Source of the DNA: Thiorhodovibrio litoralis
Lineage (GTDB): Bacteria; Pseudomonadota; Gammaproteobacteria; Chromatiales; Chromatiaceae
Length of the DNA stretch: 64,000 nucleotides
Reading direction: 5' to 3'
NCBI RefSeq assembly: GCF_033954455.1
Contig: NZ_CP121473.1
Coordinates: 744,001 to 808,000 of the forward strand
Of this stretch, positions 50,657 to 58,749 are shown piece by piece. The translations under genes were made by a program, and so were the position numbers. Each line of letters starts with the position of its first letter. The first letter of the stretch is position 1. The notes beneath the pieces are model-generated. The model was not told the origin of the DNA, did no database searches, and saw nothing but the letters and a program-made list of their open reading frames with translations.

Positions 50657-51691
50657 ATGAACCCGCGTGTCTACATCATTCTGGTCAACTGGAACGGCTG
50701 GCGCGACAGTATCGAGTGCCTGGAGTCCTTACTGCGCCTCGACTACGACAACTTTCGCGTGCTGCTGTGCGATAACGCATCAGCAGACGGCTCCCTGGAT
50801 CATATCGCCGCTTGGGCCGCCGGCGAGGCAGCGTATTCCGCGCCAGCCGATTCTCCGCTCGCCCATCTGACCACACCAGCGTTGCCAAAACCGCTCGCCT
50901 TCGCGCGCCTCAACCGCGCCGCCGCCGAACTGGGCGAGCTGTCCGATGACCCGCCACTGGTGCTGGTCGACACCGGCGCCAATCTTGGCTTTGCCGGAGG
51001 TAACAATGTCGGTCTGCGCCATGCCCTCGCGCGTGGCGATGCCGACTATGTCTGGCTGCTCAACAACGATACTGTCGTCGATCCCTCCTGTCTCGGCGCC
51101 ATGGTCCGCCGCCTGCAACAGGCCGGCCAGCCGGCGATGTGCGGCTCGCGCATCCTGTTCTACGAGAACCCCGGCGTGGTGCAAGCGCTCGGCGGCGGGC
51201 GTTTCAATCGCTGGACCGCCATCTGTTCGCAGTCCCTCGGGCGCTTTCTGCCGGCGGAGCAGCCGATCGATGCGGCCGACTATGAGCGGCGGATGACTTA
51301 CATCGTCGGCTGCTCCTGGCTGTTGCCCAAGCAGTTTCTCGACGAGGTCGGTCTGATGGACGAGCGCTATTTTCTCTACTACGAAGAAGTTGACTGGGTG
51401 CTGGCGGCGCAAGGACGCTACGCGCTCTGCTATGCCGACGATGCCCGGGTCTATCACAAGGAAGGCAGCAGCATCGGCTCGCCCACCGGCGAGCGTCCGT
51501 CATCCAAGCTGTCGGATTTCTACATCTTTCGCAACAAGCTCTGGATCACCGCCAAGCATTTCCCGCTCGGCTTGCCGACGGTCTATCTGTTCTCGCTGGT
51601 GCAGGCCGTGCGCCGGGCGGTGCGGGGGCAATGGGACAAGTGTTGGCTAATTCTGGCGGTTTTGTTGGGCAAGCGGCGCTGTAAGCGCTGA
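50657..51691 (+). CDS. GT2-family (rhamnosyltransferase-like) glycosyltransferase
   Basis: A 344-aa GT-A enzyme: YIILVNWNGWRDSIECLESLL, the donor-binding DNASADGS, ANLGFAGGNNVGL, the metal-binding LLNNDTVVDP, and DERYFLYYEEVDW are typical of WbbL/rhamnosyltransferase-like GT2. An insertion (Ala/Leu/Pro-rich, about residues 55-90) splits the fold's first part. It acts in the cytoplasm on the lipid-linked glycan. Its 3' end overlaps the convergent polymerase gene by 45 nt. Confidence 0.88.
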   Translation: MNPRVYIILVNWNGWRDSIECLESLLRLDYDNFRVLLCDNASADGSLDHIAAWAAGEAAYSAPADSPLAHLTTPALPKPLAFARLNRAAAELGELSDDPPLVLVDTGANLGFAGGNNVGLRHALARGDADYVWLLNNDTVVDPSCLGAMVRRLQQAGQPAMCGSRILFYENPGVVQALGGGRFNRWTAICSQSLGRFLPAEQPIDAADYERRMTYIVGCSWLLPKQFLDEVGLMDERYFLYYEEVDWVLAAQGRYALCYADDARVYHKEGSSIGSPTGERPSSKLSDFYIFRNKLWITAKHFPLGLPTVYLFSLVQAVRRAVRGQWDKCWLILAVLLGKRRCKR

Positions 51692-52924
51692 GGCTTCAAC
51701 CCTGAGTCCCAGCTCCTCGTAGTAACCAGCGGTCAGGGCAATGGCAAAAGCGGCCGTGGTGAGCCCCTGCATGTAGGCAAGGCCAGGATTGAGGATCAAA
51801 TTCAGCGCCAGGGCGGTCATCATCATCAACAACGACCAGATGACCGGGTTATGGGCGCCATGCTGCTTGCGATAGGCCCAGTTGACCCGCAGCAGGCGCA
51901 GCAGGACCAGAAAGAGGAAATACACGTAGAGCCCGACACCGACCAGGCCCCATTTGAACGCGGTGCCGATGATGCCGAGGTCGGTTGGGAAAAACTTGTA
52001 GCCGAAAATATCCTGATAGGTCTTGCTGTAACCGCTGGATTGGCCATAACCAAACACGGGATGTTCCATGATGGTCTTCCACGCCAGGATATAGGATTTG
52101 GCGCGTACCTCGGCGCCATCGGCGTGCATGAAGGAATCAATCAAAAAGCCGCTGAGGCCGATCAGCAGCATTAGGCCGAGCGGCAAGACCAGCACCAGCA
52201 GGTTCATGCGATTCGCGCGACTGAGAAACAGCGGATAGATCATCATCGCCAGGGCCACGGTGGCCATTTGCGAGCGGGCCATGATCAATGACCACACGTA
52301 GCCGACCATCCCCAACACCAGCAGCCAGCCGAGCTTTTCCACTACCCGGTTGTGCTGGACCAGTCGAATCAGAGCGAAGCAGGTCAGGATGATCAGCGCG
52401 AAGGTGGGCGGTTTGAGCCGATAGCCGCGCCATTCGTCGTAGGTGACCAGATAGGACATGTAGCCGGTCGAGAAATAGGCGGCTTCCAGATCGACGCGAT
52501 GGTAGCTCAGGATGTAATTGAGAATGATAATGATCAGGCTGACGACGAAAAGCTTCTCGAGTGTCGCCAGCGGCAGGCCGAGGCGATAAAGAAAATACAG
52601 CGTCGGCGCCAAAAAGATGATCATGAACTCGCGCGAGGCGAATAGGCTTGGCACAATGCCCACGCCGGCGTTGAGCGCGAAGGTGAGCGAGGAGCTGAAC
52701 ATGATGTAGCCAACCAGCACCGGCGCGCTCCAGAACCACCAGGTCCAGCGGATGGCGCGGTCGGTCAGTGCCGTGTAGAGCGCGCCATAGAAGAAGAGCG
52801 CGAAGGTGAGCGCCAGCCCCAGCTCCTGGAAGCGGTTGTTGAGAAAATACTTGCCACCCTGGTAGCCGGCGAAAAAAATCAGGACCAGCAGAAAGCCGAT
52901 GATGCTCTGGACGGAAACGCGCAC
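51647..52924 (-). CDS. O-antigen ligase/polymerase-like membrane protein (Wzy-like)
   Basis: A 425-aa integral membrane protein with about 11-12 hydrophobic segments and a large periplasmic loop containing the AWKTIMEHPVFGYGQSSGYSKTY motif (the H-P-x-x-G-x-G pattern of Wzy_C/WaaL proteins). It probably polymerises the repeat units in the periplasm. It is the only gene of the polysaccharide set on the minus strand apart from the toxin-antitoxin pair, converging with the GT2 gene, so it must be transcribed separately. Confidence 0.85.
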   Translation of the reverse strand: MRVSVQSIIGFLLVLIFFAGYQGGKYFLNNRFQELGLALTFALFFYGALYTALTDRAIRWTWWFWSAPVLVGYIMFSSSLTFALNAGVGIVPSLFASREFMIIFLAPTLYFLYRLGLPLATLEKLFVVSLIIIILNYILSYHRVDLEAAYFSTGYMSYLVTYDEWRGYRLKPPTFALIILTCFALIRLVQHNRVVEKLGWLLVLGMVGYVWSLIMARSQMATVALAMMIYPLFLSRANRMNLLVLVLPLGLMLLIGLSGFLIDSFMHADGAEVRAKSYILAWKTIMEHPVFGYGQSSGYSKTYQDIFGYKFFPTDLGIIGTAFKWGLVGVGLYVYFLFLVLLRLLRVNWAYRKQHGAHNPVIWSLLMMMTALALNLILNPGLAYMQGLTTAAFAIALTAGYYEELGLRVEASALTAPLAQQNRQN

Positions 52925-52944
52925 GCTGGTCTATCCCCAGATGG

Positions 52945-52988
52945 ACTCAAGACGGGCTCAAGATGGGCTCAAAACGGTCTCAAGCCGG
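52945..52988 (+). repeat. 4 x 11-nt tandem repeat upstream of the Wzy-like gene
   Basis: Four units based on gctcaagacgg (52945-52955, 52956-52966, 52967-52977, 52978-52988) lie 20 nt upstream of the start of the Wzy-like gene and 14 nt before the next plus-strand start. Eleven bp is close to one helical turn, so copy-number change would shift promoter elements. Confidence 0.8.
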
Positions 52989-53001
52989 GTGATTCACTGT
53001 G

Positions 53002-53289
53002 ATGAGACGTGAAAAGCCCGGTCGTGTCAGGGCCAGCCGCCTGCGGGTGACCACCGATCTGTTCTTCGCGATGGTCATGTTGCTGGTGATCATTCTCGGC
53101 TTTCTCGCCGCCGTGCTGGGACTGCTTTACTGGAGCAAGGTTGATTTGGGAATCGATTTGTTCGACCGTCATCTGTTTGCTGGTCAGCATCCTGTCACGT
53201 TGCCTATCTGCCAGGCTGCATTTCTCGCCGCAACGTCGGCACTGACGGCCCCTCTTTGCCAAGGTCAATCATGCAAAAAACCGTCCTAG
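53002..53289 (+). CDS. Small putative membrane protein
   Basis: A possible 95-aa protein with a basic N-terminus and one convincing membrane helix (FFAMVMLLVIILGFLAAVLGLLYW). The last third is less convincing and overlaps the next gene by 19 nt. There is no strong ribosome-binding site. It could be a small inner-membrane accessory of the polysaccharide locus, or a chance reading frame. Confidence 0.4.
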   Translation: MRREKPGRVRASRLRVTTDLFFAMVMLLVIILGFLAAVLGLLYWSKVDLGIDLFDRHLFAGQHPVTLPICQAAFLAATSALTAPLCQGQSCKKPS

Positions 53290-54146
53290 TCACCCCAAGC
53301 TATGCGCCCGACTTTGAGCGCTGCCGCATTCTTTGTGACAGTGTGCGCCAGCATGTTGGCGGCCATGCCGAGCATGTCATTATCGTCGATCACCAGGACG
53401 AAGCACTGTTTTCCCAGTTGGCCGGTGATGGCACTCGCTTGCTCATCAAGCAGGACATGTTGCCTGGCTGGCTGTATCAGCTGCCCTTCGCGCGCAAATG
53501 GTGGCTGAATCTGTGTGGGCTGCCGGTGCGTGGCTGGATATTGCAGCAGATCGTCAAGCTATCTGTCGGCGAGGCGATTGACGCGGATTTGTATCTTTTT
53601 GCCGACTCGGATGTCGCCTTTGTCCGTCCGTTCGATGTCGGCAGTCTGGTGGACGCGGCCGGCCGCGTGCGCCTCTATGGCGGCGCGCGCAAGCCCCAGG
53701 ATATCGCCGATCCGCGCCATCAGGCGTGGTATCGGCATGCCGGTAAAGTGTTTGACCTGACCGGGCCGGACTATCAACAACGCGATTATGTCAGCCAGCT
53801 GGTCGCCTGGCGGCGCGATACCCTAGTGCGTCTGACCCAACGCATTGGCGAGCATGGCCGGCGCAACTGGCAGGCCGTGCTGGCCAATACCCTGGATTTC
53901 TCGGAATATACCCTCTACGGTGTTTTTGCCGAACATGTCCTCGGCGAAGACTGCGGCCATCTCCTGGTCGATACCGAACTCTGCGACTGCTCCTGGCATC
54001 ATGCGATCAACACCCAGGCGGATCTCAAGCGGTTCATCGAGCAGGTGCCGCCATCATTTCCCGCGGTGCTGATTCAATCAAACCTCGGCATCGCACCGGC
54101 GGATTATGCCCAGGTGCTACAAGACCGGTCCGCGGTTGGTTCCTGA
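53271..54146 (+). CDS. DUF6492-type putative glycosyltransferase
   Basis: A 291-aa protein beginning KTVLVTPSYAPDFERCRILCDSV with a later LYLFADSDVAFVRPFD that resembles the metal-binding DxD motif of GT-A enzymes. This matches the DUF6492 group, commonly found in polysaccharide loci. WKWW-like residues (RKWWLNLCGLPVRGW) lie between. The reaction is not established. The ATG at 53271 has AAGGT upstream. It follows the polymerase region and precedes the toxin-antitoxin pair. Confidence 0.75.
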   Translation: MQKTVLVTPSYAPDFERCRILCDSVRQHVGGHAEHVIIVDHQDEALFSQLAGDGTRLLIKQDMLPGWLYQLPFARKWWLNLCGLPVRGWILQQIVKLSVGEAIDADLYLFADSDVAFVRPFDVGSLVDAAGRVRLYGGARKPQDIADPRHQAWYRHAGKVFDLTGPDYQQRDYVSQLVAWRRDTLVRLTQRIGEHGRRNWQAVLANTLDFSEYTLYGVFAEHVLGEDCGHLLVDTELCDCSWHHAINTQADLKRFIEQVPPSFPAVLIQSNLGIAPADYAQVLQDRSAVGS

Positions 54147-54193
54147 ATGCAGGGCGGTGCCAGAGGCCGGTGGGTAAGAGCGTCCCAATGCGC

Positions 54194-54508
54194 TCAGGCG
54201 GCCTTGGCCTCCAGCGGTTGCGCGACCAGCTTGACGCCCAGGGCATGGCAAACTTTGTAGATGGTCTCGAAACGCGGGTCGGCGCCGGCGCGGAGTGCTT
54301 TGTAAAGGGCTTCGCGGGTGATTCCGCTGGCCTTTGCAATTTCTGTCATACCGCGGGCGCGGGCGGCGGTGCCAAGCGCTTGCGCCAAAGCGTTTGGATC
54401 GTTCTCCTCCAGCACGATGGTGAGATATTCAGCGATTGCTTGGTCGTCTTCCAAGTGCTCGGTGATATCGAATTCGGGCAGATCGGCGATGCGAATTTTT
54501 TCAGTCAT
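54194..54508 (-). CDS. Antitoxin of the HI1420 type (HTH)
   Basis: A 104-aa antidote with a C-terminal Cro/C1-like helix-turn-helix (MTEIAKASGITREALYKALR) and an N-terminal FDITEHLEDDQAIAEYLTIVLEE segment, as in addiction-module antidotes of the HI1420 family. It would neutralise the toxin encoded 5 nt upstream and repress the operon. The toxin-first order is typical of this family. Confidence 0.9.
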   Translation of the reverse strand: MTEKIRIADLPEFDITEHLEDDQAIAEYLTIVLEENDPNALAQALGTAARARGMTEIAKASGITREALYKALRAGADPRFETIYKVCHALGVKLVAQPLEAKAA

Positions 54509-54513
54509 GGGTC

Positions 54514-54810
54514 TTAGTCCTCGAATTTGGAAGCCAACGCAATGGCTTTGGCGATATCAGTCTGCTGAGTGGATTTCTCCCCGCCGCCAAGCATCAGGAT
54601 CAGGACCGGGCCTCGTTGGGTATAGTACATGCGCCATCCAGGGCCAAAGAACTCGCGCATCTCAAACACTCCATCGCCAACTGGCTTGACGTCGCCCAGG
54701 TTGCCAAACTGCGCTTTTTCAAGTCTCCGTGCCAGACGTCGCTTTACGGAGCCGTCTTTAATGCCCGAAAGCCAAGCACCAAACTCAGGCGTTTGTCTGA
54801 TGGTGAACAT
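54514..54810 (-). CDS. RelE/ParE-superfamily toxin of the HI1419 type
   Basis: A 98-aa addiction-module killer: FTIRQTPEFGAWLSGIKD, the RRLEKAQFGNLGDVKPVGDGVFEMREFFGPGWRMYY core and a C-terminal AKAIALA helix match the HI1419/HigB-like family, usually mRNA interferases acting with the ribosome. The ATG at 54810 matches the family start; an ATG 15 codons upstream is possible. The pair lies on the minus strand inside the polysaccharide locus, between the DUF6492 gene and the lipoprotein. Confidence 0.9.
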   Translation of the reverse strand: MFTIRQTPEFGAWLSGIKDGSVKRRLARRLEKAQFGNLGDVKPVGDGVFEMREFFGPGWRMYYTQRGPVLILMLGGGEKSTQQTDIAKAIALASKFED

Positions 54811-54943
54811 CGCGGGAGCGTAATCGAATGGATACGGTTTCGTCAACGCGCTCATGTCTCAGACAGGCTTCGGGTTAGAATAGCGCGCGCTAATCGCCAG
54901 CAAAACACGCTGAAATCACGGGCCGTTCAGGTATCGTTACTTG

Positions 54944-55834
54944 ATGTCTATCCACCTTCCTCTCGCCCTAATCGCGCTGGCGCTGCTGCTCAACGGCTGC
55001 GCGACCTCGGGGCCGGTGGGTTCGCGGCAGGTGGTCACCGAGGATGGGTATCGCGAGGCGGACCAGGTTGTTGAGCGCATTCCGGAGCGCTTCACGCCGA
55101 TGTCGGCGTCCGTGCTCGCGGCCGAGAAGGAGTTGCCGGTGAAGTTCAGTAGCGGCTTTTTGTTGATCGACGACGCGGGTGCGATGCGCGAAAAATTGCC
55201 GGCGCCGTTCGATTCCCGCGCCGGGCTGGCGAGCGTGCTGGCGCGGCGGCTCAAAGCAACGCTTGTCCAGCCTGGCTATGATGGGCGCGAAACCAGTGGC
55301 CCGGTTGCGCTGACAGCCGTCTCTTTGCACGAACTCGACAGCGGCTGGTCGCCTAAACTAGCCGATGGGCTGGCCGCGCTTGCGCCACGGCTTTCCGCGA
55401 CCACCAGGAATACCTTCAGCACCGCGCTGATCATCCTCAGTCGCGCCGAGCGTGTCGATGAGGCCGCCGTGCGTCAAGTAGCCGAGATGCGGGGCCGGTT
55501 TGGCGAGCGCTTGTGCGTCCATCTGGTCACGGTGGGCGACCCAAGCGCCTGCTTCAAACTGAAGACGTTCGATGCGTGCGGAACCGCGGTCACCGGCGCC
55601 TCGATCGCGGAGCCCGAGGCCATGGCAGCCTTTGCGCTGCGTGTCTTCTACGGTGATCCGCTCGACAGCGATGGCGATGGGGTGGCGAACTACCAGGACC
55701 GGTGCCCGCGCACCGGACGCGGGACGCGGGTGAACTGGAACGGTTGTCCGTTCGACGAATCGCGCCTGATGAAGCTCTTACCGCGAGAAATCACGGAGCA
55801 AGGCTGGGCCTTGCCGCCGCCCTCGAGCCTTTAG
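54944..55834 (+). CDS. Envelope lipoprotein with a thrombospondin type-3-like Ca-binding motif
   Basis: A 296-aa lipoprotein: signal peptide ending in the lipobox LLNGC. The middle (about residues 60-225) resembles a von Willebrand A-like fold (NTFSTALIILSRAERVDEAAV, LCVHLVTVGDPSA) but lacks the DxSxS metal site. Near the C-terminus DPLDSDGDGVANYQDRCPRT is a thrombospondin-3/EF-type Ca2+ loop, as used by OmpA-like envelope proteins. It has no OmpA domain. It ends 4 nt before the export gene, suggesting an outer-membrane role in polymer export or anchoring. Confidence 0.8.
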   Translation: MSIHLPLALIALALLLNGCATSGPVGSRQVVTEDGYREADQVVERIPERFTPMSASVLAAEKELPVKFSSGFLLIDDAGAMREKLPAPFDSRAGLASVLARRLKATLVQPGYDGRETSGPVALTAVSLHELDSGWSPKLADGLAALAPRLSATTRNTFSTALIILSRAERVDEAAVRQVAEMRGRFGERLCVHLVTVGDPSACFKLKTFDACGTAVTGASIAEPEAMAAFALRVFYGDPLDSDGDGVANYQDRCPRTGRGTRVNWNGCPFDESRLMKLLPREITEQGWALPPPSSL

Positions 55835-55838
55835 CGAG

Positions 55839-58715
55839 ATGCGTGCCACTGCTTTTCTGATCATTCTCCTGCCGGCTTTTTGTGGGCTGGCAATCGCGTT
55901 CAGCTTGACTGCAAATGCGCAGCAACTGCCCATTTTCGACTCGCTCGATGAGCGTCAATTGATTGATCAAATGCGCGCCGCGCCATCCGGGCAGGATGAA
56001 CCGCTCGCGCAGCCCGAGGTCGAGACGCAAGACGCCCCCGCGCCGAGCGATGTCGAGCCGGAAGAGCCCTCGGCCATCGAGCAGAAAGTGGCCGAGAGCC
56101 TGAACGAGGTCACCCTTGAAGAGAAGATCCAGCAGCAGCTGGTGCAGCCGGAGCTGAGCCAGTTTGGCTATGACCTCTTTGATCAGGCGCCAACCACCTT
56201 CGCGCCCGTGACCGACCTGCCGGTGCCGAGCGATTACATCATCGGGCCGGGCGATACGTTGATCGTGCAGGTCTACGGCAAGCTCAATGTCGAGTACAAG
56301 CTGGTCGTCACCCGCGACGGGCGTCTGCTGGTGCCGGAACTGGGGCCGGTGCAGGTCGGCGGGCTGAAGTTTGACCAGGCGCAAAATCTCCTGAGCGAGC
56401 GCTTTGCGCGGCAGATTATCGGTGCCAAGGCGGTGGTGACCATGGGGGATCTGCGCACCATCACCGTTTTGGTGGTGGGGGAGGTGGTCAAGCCCGGTGA
56501 CTACAGCGTCAGCGGTCTGGCGACCCTGTTCAACACGCTGATCACCACGGGTGGCGTCAAGCGCATCGGCAGTCTGCGCGATATCCAACTTAAGCGTCGC
56601 GGCAAGACGCTGGCGACCCTCGATCTCTATGACGTGCTTCTGCGGGGAGATACCTCGGGCGACGTGACCCTGCAACATCAGGATGTCATCTTCGTGCCGC
56701 CGATCGGCCCCACCGTGGGCATCGGCGGCGAGGTGCAACGCCCGGCGATTTACGAGCTGCTCGGCTCGGATGAGGGCCCGGATGCCGACCCCAATGCCAC
56801 ACTCGGCACCGTGGGCGAGCTGATCGACCTCGCCGGCGGGCTGATGCCAACCGCCTCGCTCGCCGATGCCCATATCGAGCGCATTCAAGACGGCGAACGC
56901 TACACGTTGATCGCGGTTCCGCTCGACACGTCCGCCGGACGCGACACCGGGATTCAGGCGGGCGATATTCTGCGCATCTTTCCGGTCAGCCGTGCCATGG
57001 AGGATGTCGTGCTGCTCAGCGGTCATGTGCTGCGCCCCGGTGGCTTTCAGTTTCGCCCCGGCATGCGGGTGTCGGATCTGCTCAGCTCCCCGCGCCAGCT
57101 CAGGCCCAATGCCGATGTCTCCTTCGGCCTGCTGCGGCGCGAGAACCCGGACAGCCGCCGCCTTCAGATCGGCTATCTGGACATCGCGCGCATTTTCCGC
57201 CAGCCGGGTGGGCGCGCCGATGTTGAACTCAGACCCCGCGACGAGATTATCGTGTTCGATCTGCGCCAGCCGCGGGCGCAGCGGGTGGCGAATCTGGTGC
57301 GCGACCTGCGAACCCAGGCCGAGCCCGGGCGTTACCCGCCGATGGTGGTCGAGGTGCGCGGCCAGGTGCGCAACACCGGCGCCTTTCCACTGGCGGCGCG
57401 CGCGCGGCTGCTCGATGTAATCGGCTTCGCCGGCGGCGCCTTGGAGGAAGCCGATACGGGCTATGGGCTGATTGCCCGCCAGCACTCCACCGACGGTCGC
57501 CTGGAGTTCCTGAGTTTCAGCCTGAAGCGTGCCCAGGCCAGCACGCGCACTCCGGAGAATCCGCTGATCTATCCCGAGGATCGGATCTTTGTTTTCGACC
57601 GTAATGAGGAGCGCACGACCCTGATCGGCGATGAGCTCGACCGGCTGGTCGCGCAGACACCCTATGGCGAGGCCTCGCCGGTGGTCTATGTGCGCGGCGA
57701 GGTGCGCCACCCCGGGCGCTATCCGCTCGAACCCGGCATGCAACTGGCCGATCTGCTGCAAGCCGCCGGTGGGCTGACCGAGGAGTCCTTTGGCCTGTCG
57801 GCCGAGCTGACGCGTTTTGAGCTGCTGGCCGGCGAATATCAGGCCATCGAGCATCGCCAGGTGGAGCTGGCTGGAGTGGCCACCGAGGTCAATGGCGGCG
57901 ACATCCTGCAGCCGCATGATGAGCTGGTGCTGCATCGCAAGCCCGACTGGCAACGGCGCGCGAGCGTGACCCTGGCCGGCGAGGTGCGCTTCCCTGGCGA
58001 CTATCCCATTTCGCGCGGCGATACCCTGTGTCAGGTGATCAAGCGTGCCGGTGGTTTGTCCGACGGCGCCTATCCCTTCGGCGCGGTCTTCATTCGCGAG
58101 CGGGTGCGCGCGCAGCAACAGGAGGCGCTAGATCGCATTCAGGACAATCTCGACGATCTGCTGGTCAGACTGTCCCTATCCTTCGGGGCCAAGAACGACG
58201 AAAAGACCCCGGCCGGGGAGCGCAAGCAGGACTTGATCAAGGTCATCAATGAACTGAAGCGCAGCGAGGCCATCGGGCGCCTGGTCATCGATCTCGAAGG
58301 CGCCATGGATTGCTCTGGCGAGGCCAATATCACACTGCAGGACGGCGATCGGCTGACCGTGCCGACCATGGCTCATGAGGTGACAGTGGTCGGCGAGGTC
58401 TATCATCCAACCTCCCATCTGTACCGCAAGAAACTCAACAGTGCTGATTATGTCGAACTGAGCGGCGGCACCACCGTGCTGGCGCGGCGCAATCATGTCT
58501 TCGTGATCCAGGCCAATGGCGAGGTCATGTCCGTGCGTGGCGGCGACTGGCAACACGGCGCCGGGCGCGTCACCATCACCCCCGGCGCGACCATCTATGT
58601 ACCGCTAAATGTGGATCGGATGAATCGCCTCGAAAGCGCCGAGTCCTGGTCACAGATCCTCTACCACCTAGGCATCACCGCGGCGAGCCTGAACGTGATC
58701 GGGCTGTTTGACTGA
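55839..58715 (+). CDS. Multi-SLBB polysaccharide export protein (Wza-like)
   Basis: A 958-aa exported protein. A signal peptide (about 1-28) is followed by an acidic Pro/Glu-rich stretch, then the polysaccharide export (PES) domain starting at YIIGPGDTLIVQVYGKLN, and several SLBB domains seen as repeated VxGEVxxPGxY/F motifs (VVGEVVKPGDYSV, GIGGEVQRPAIYE, LSGHVLRPGGFQF, VRGQVRNTGAF, VRGEVRHPGRYPL, LAGEVRFPGDYPI). It is far longer than Wza (~380 aa), as in multi-SLBB secretins of other EPS loci. It probably forms the periplasmic/outer-membrane exit for the polymer. Confidence 0.92.
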   Translation: MRATAFLIILLPAFCGLAIAFSLTANAQQLPIFDSLDERQLIDQMRAAPSGQDEPLAQPEVETQDAPAPSDVEPEEPSAIEQKVAESLNEVTLEEKIQQQLVQPELSQFGYDLFDQAPTTFAPVTDLPVPSDYIIGPGDTLIVQVYGKLNVEYKLVVTRDGRLLVPELGPVQVGGLKFDQAQNLLSERFARQIIGAKAVVTMGDLRTITVLVVGEVVKPGDYSVSGLATLFNTLITTGGVKRIGSLRDIQLKRRGKTLATLDLYDVLLRGDTSGDVTLQHQDVIFVPPIGPTVGIGGEVQRPAIYELLGSDEGPDADPNATLGTVGELIDLAGGLMPTASLADAHIERIQDGERYTLIAVPLDTSAGRDTGIQAGDILRIFPVSRAMEDVVLLSGHVLRPGGFQFRPGMRVSDLLSSPRQLRPNADVSFGLLRRENPDSRRLQIGYLDIARIFRQPGGRADVELRPRDEIIVFDLRQPRAQRVANLVRDLRTQAEPGRYPPMVVEVRGQVRNTGAFPLAARARLLDVIGFAGGALEEADTGYGLIARQHSTDGRLEFLSFSLKRAQASTRTPENPLIYPEDRIFVFDRNEERTTLIGDELDRLVAQTPYGEASPVVYVRGEVRHPGRYPLEPGMQLADLLQAAGGLTEESFGLSAELTRFELLAGEYQAIEHRQVELAGVATEVNGGDILQPHDELVLHRKPDWQRRASVTLAGEVRFPGDYPISRGDTLCQVIKRAGGLSDGAYPFGAVFIRERVRAQQQEALDRIQDNLDDLLVRLSLSFGAKNDEKTPAGERKQDLIKVINELKRSEAIGRLVIDLEGAMDCSGEANITLQDGDRLTVPTMAHEVTVVGEVYHPTSHLYRKKLNSADYVELSGGTTVLARRNHVFVIQANGEVMSVRGGDWQHGAGRVTITPGATIYVPLNVDRMNRLESAESWSQILYHLGITAASLNVIGLFD

Positions 58716-58749
58716 TGTCGCCGTACCGCCTTGAGATTGCATCACCCTG

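Noticed and set aside
52999-53289. Signal for a complete gene upstream of the DUF6492 gene
   Set aside because: Kept only as a low-confidence feature: one good membrane helix but weak start signals and a C-terminus overlapping the next gene.
55791-58118. A 775-codon minus-strand open frame opposite the SLBB export gene
   Set aside because: Long antisense frames are common in GC-rich coding DNA; the plus strand encodes a clear signal peptide, PES and repeated SLBB motifs.
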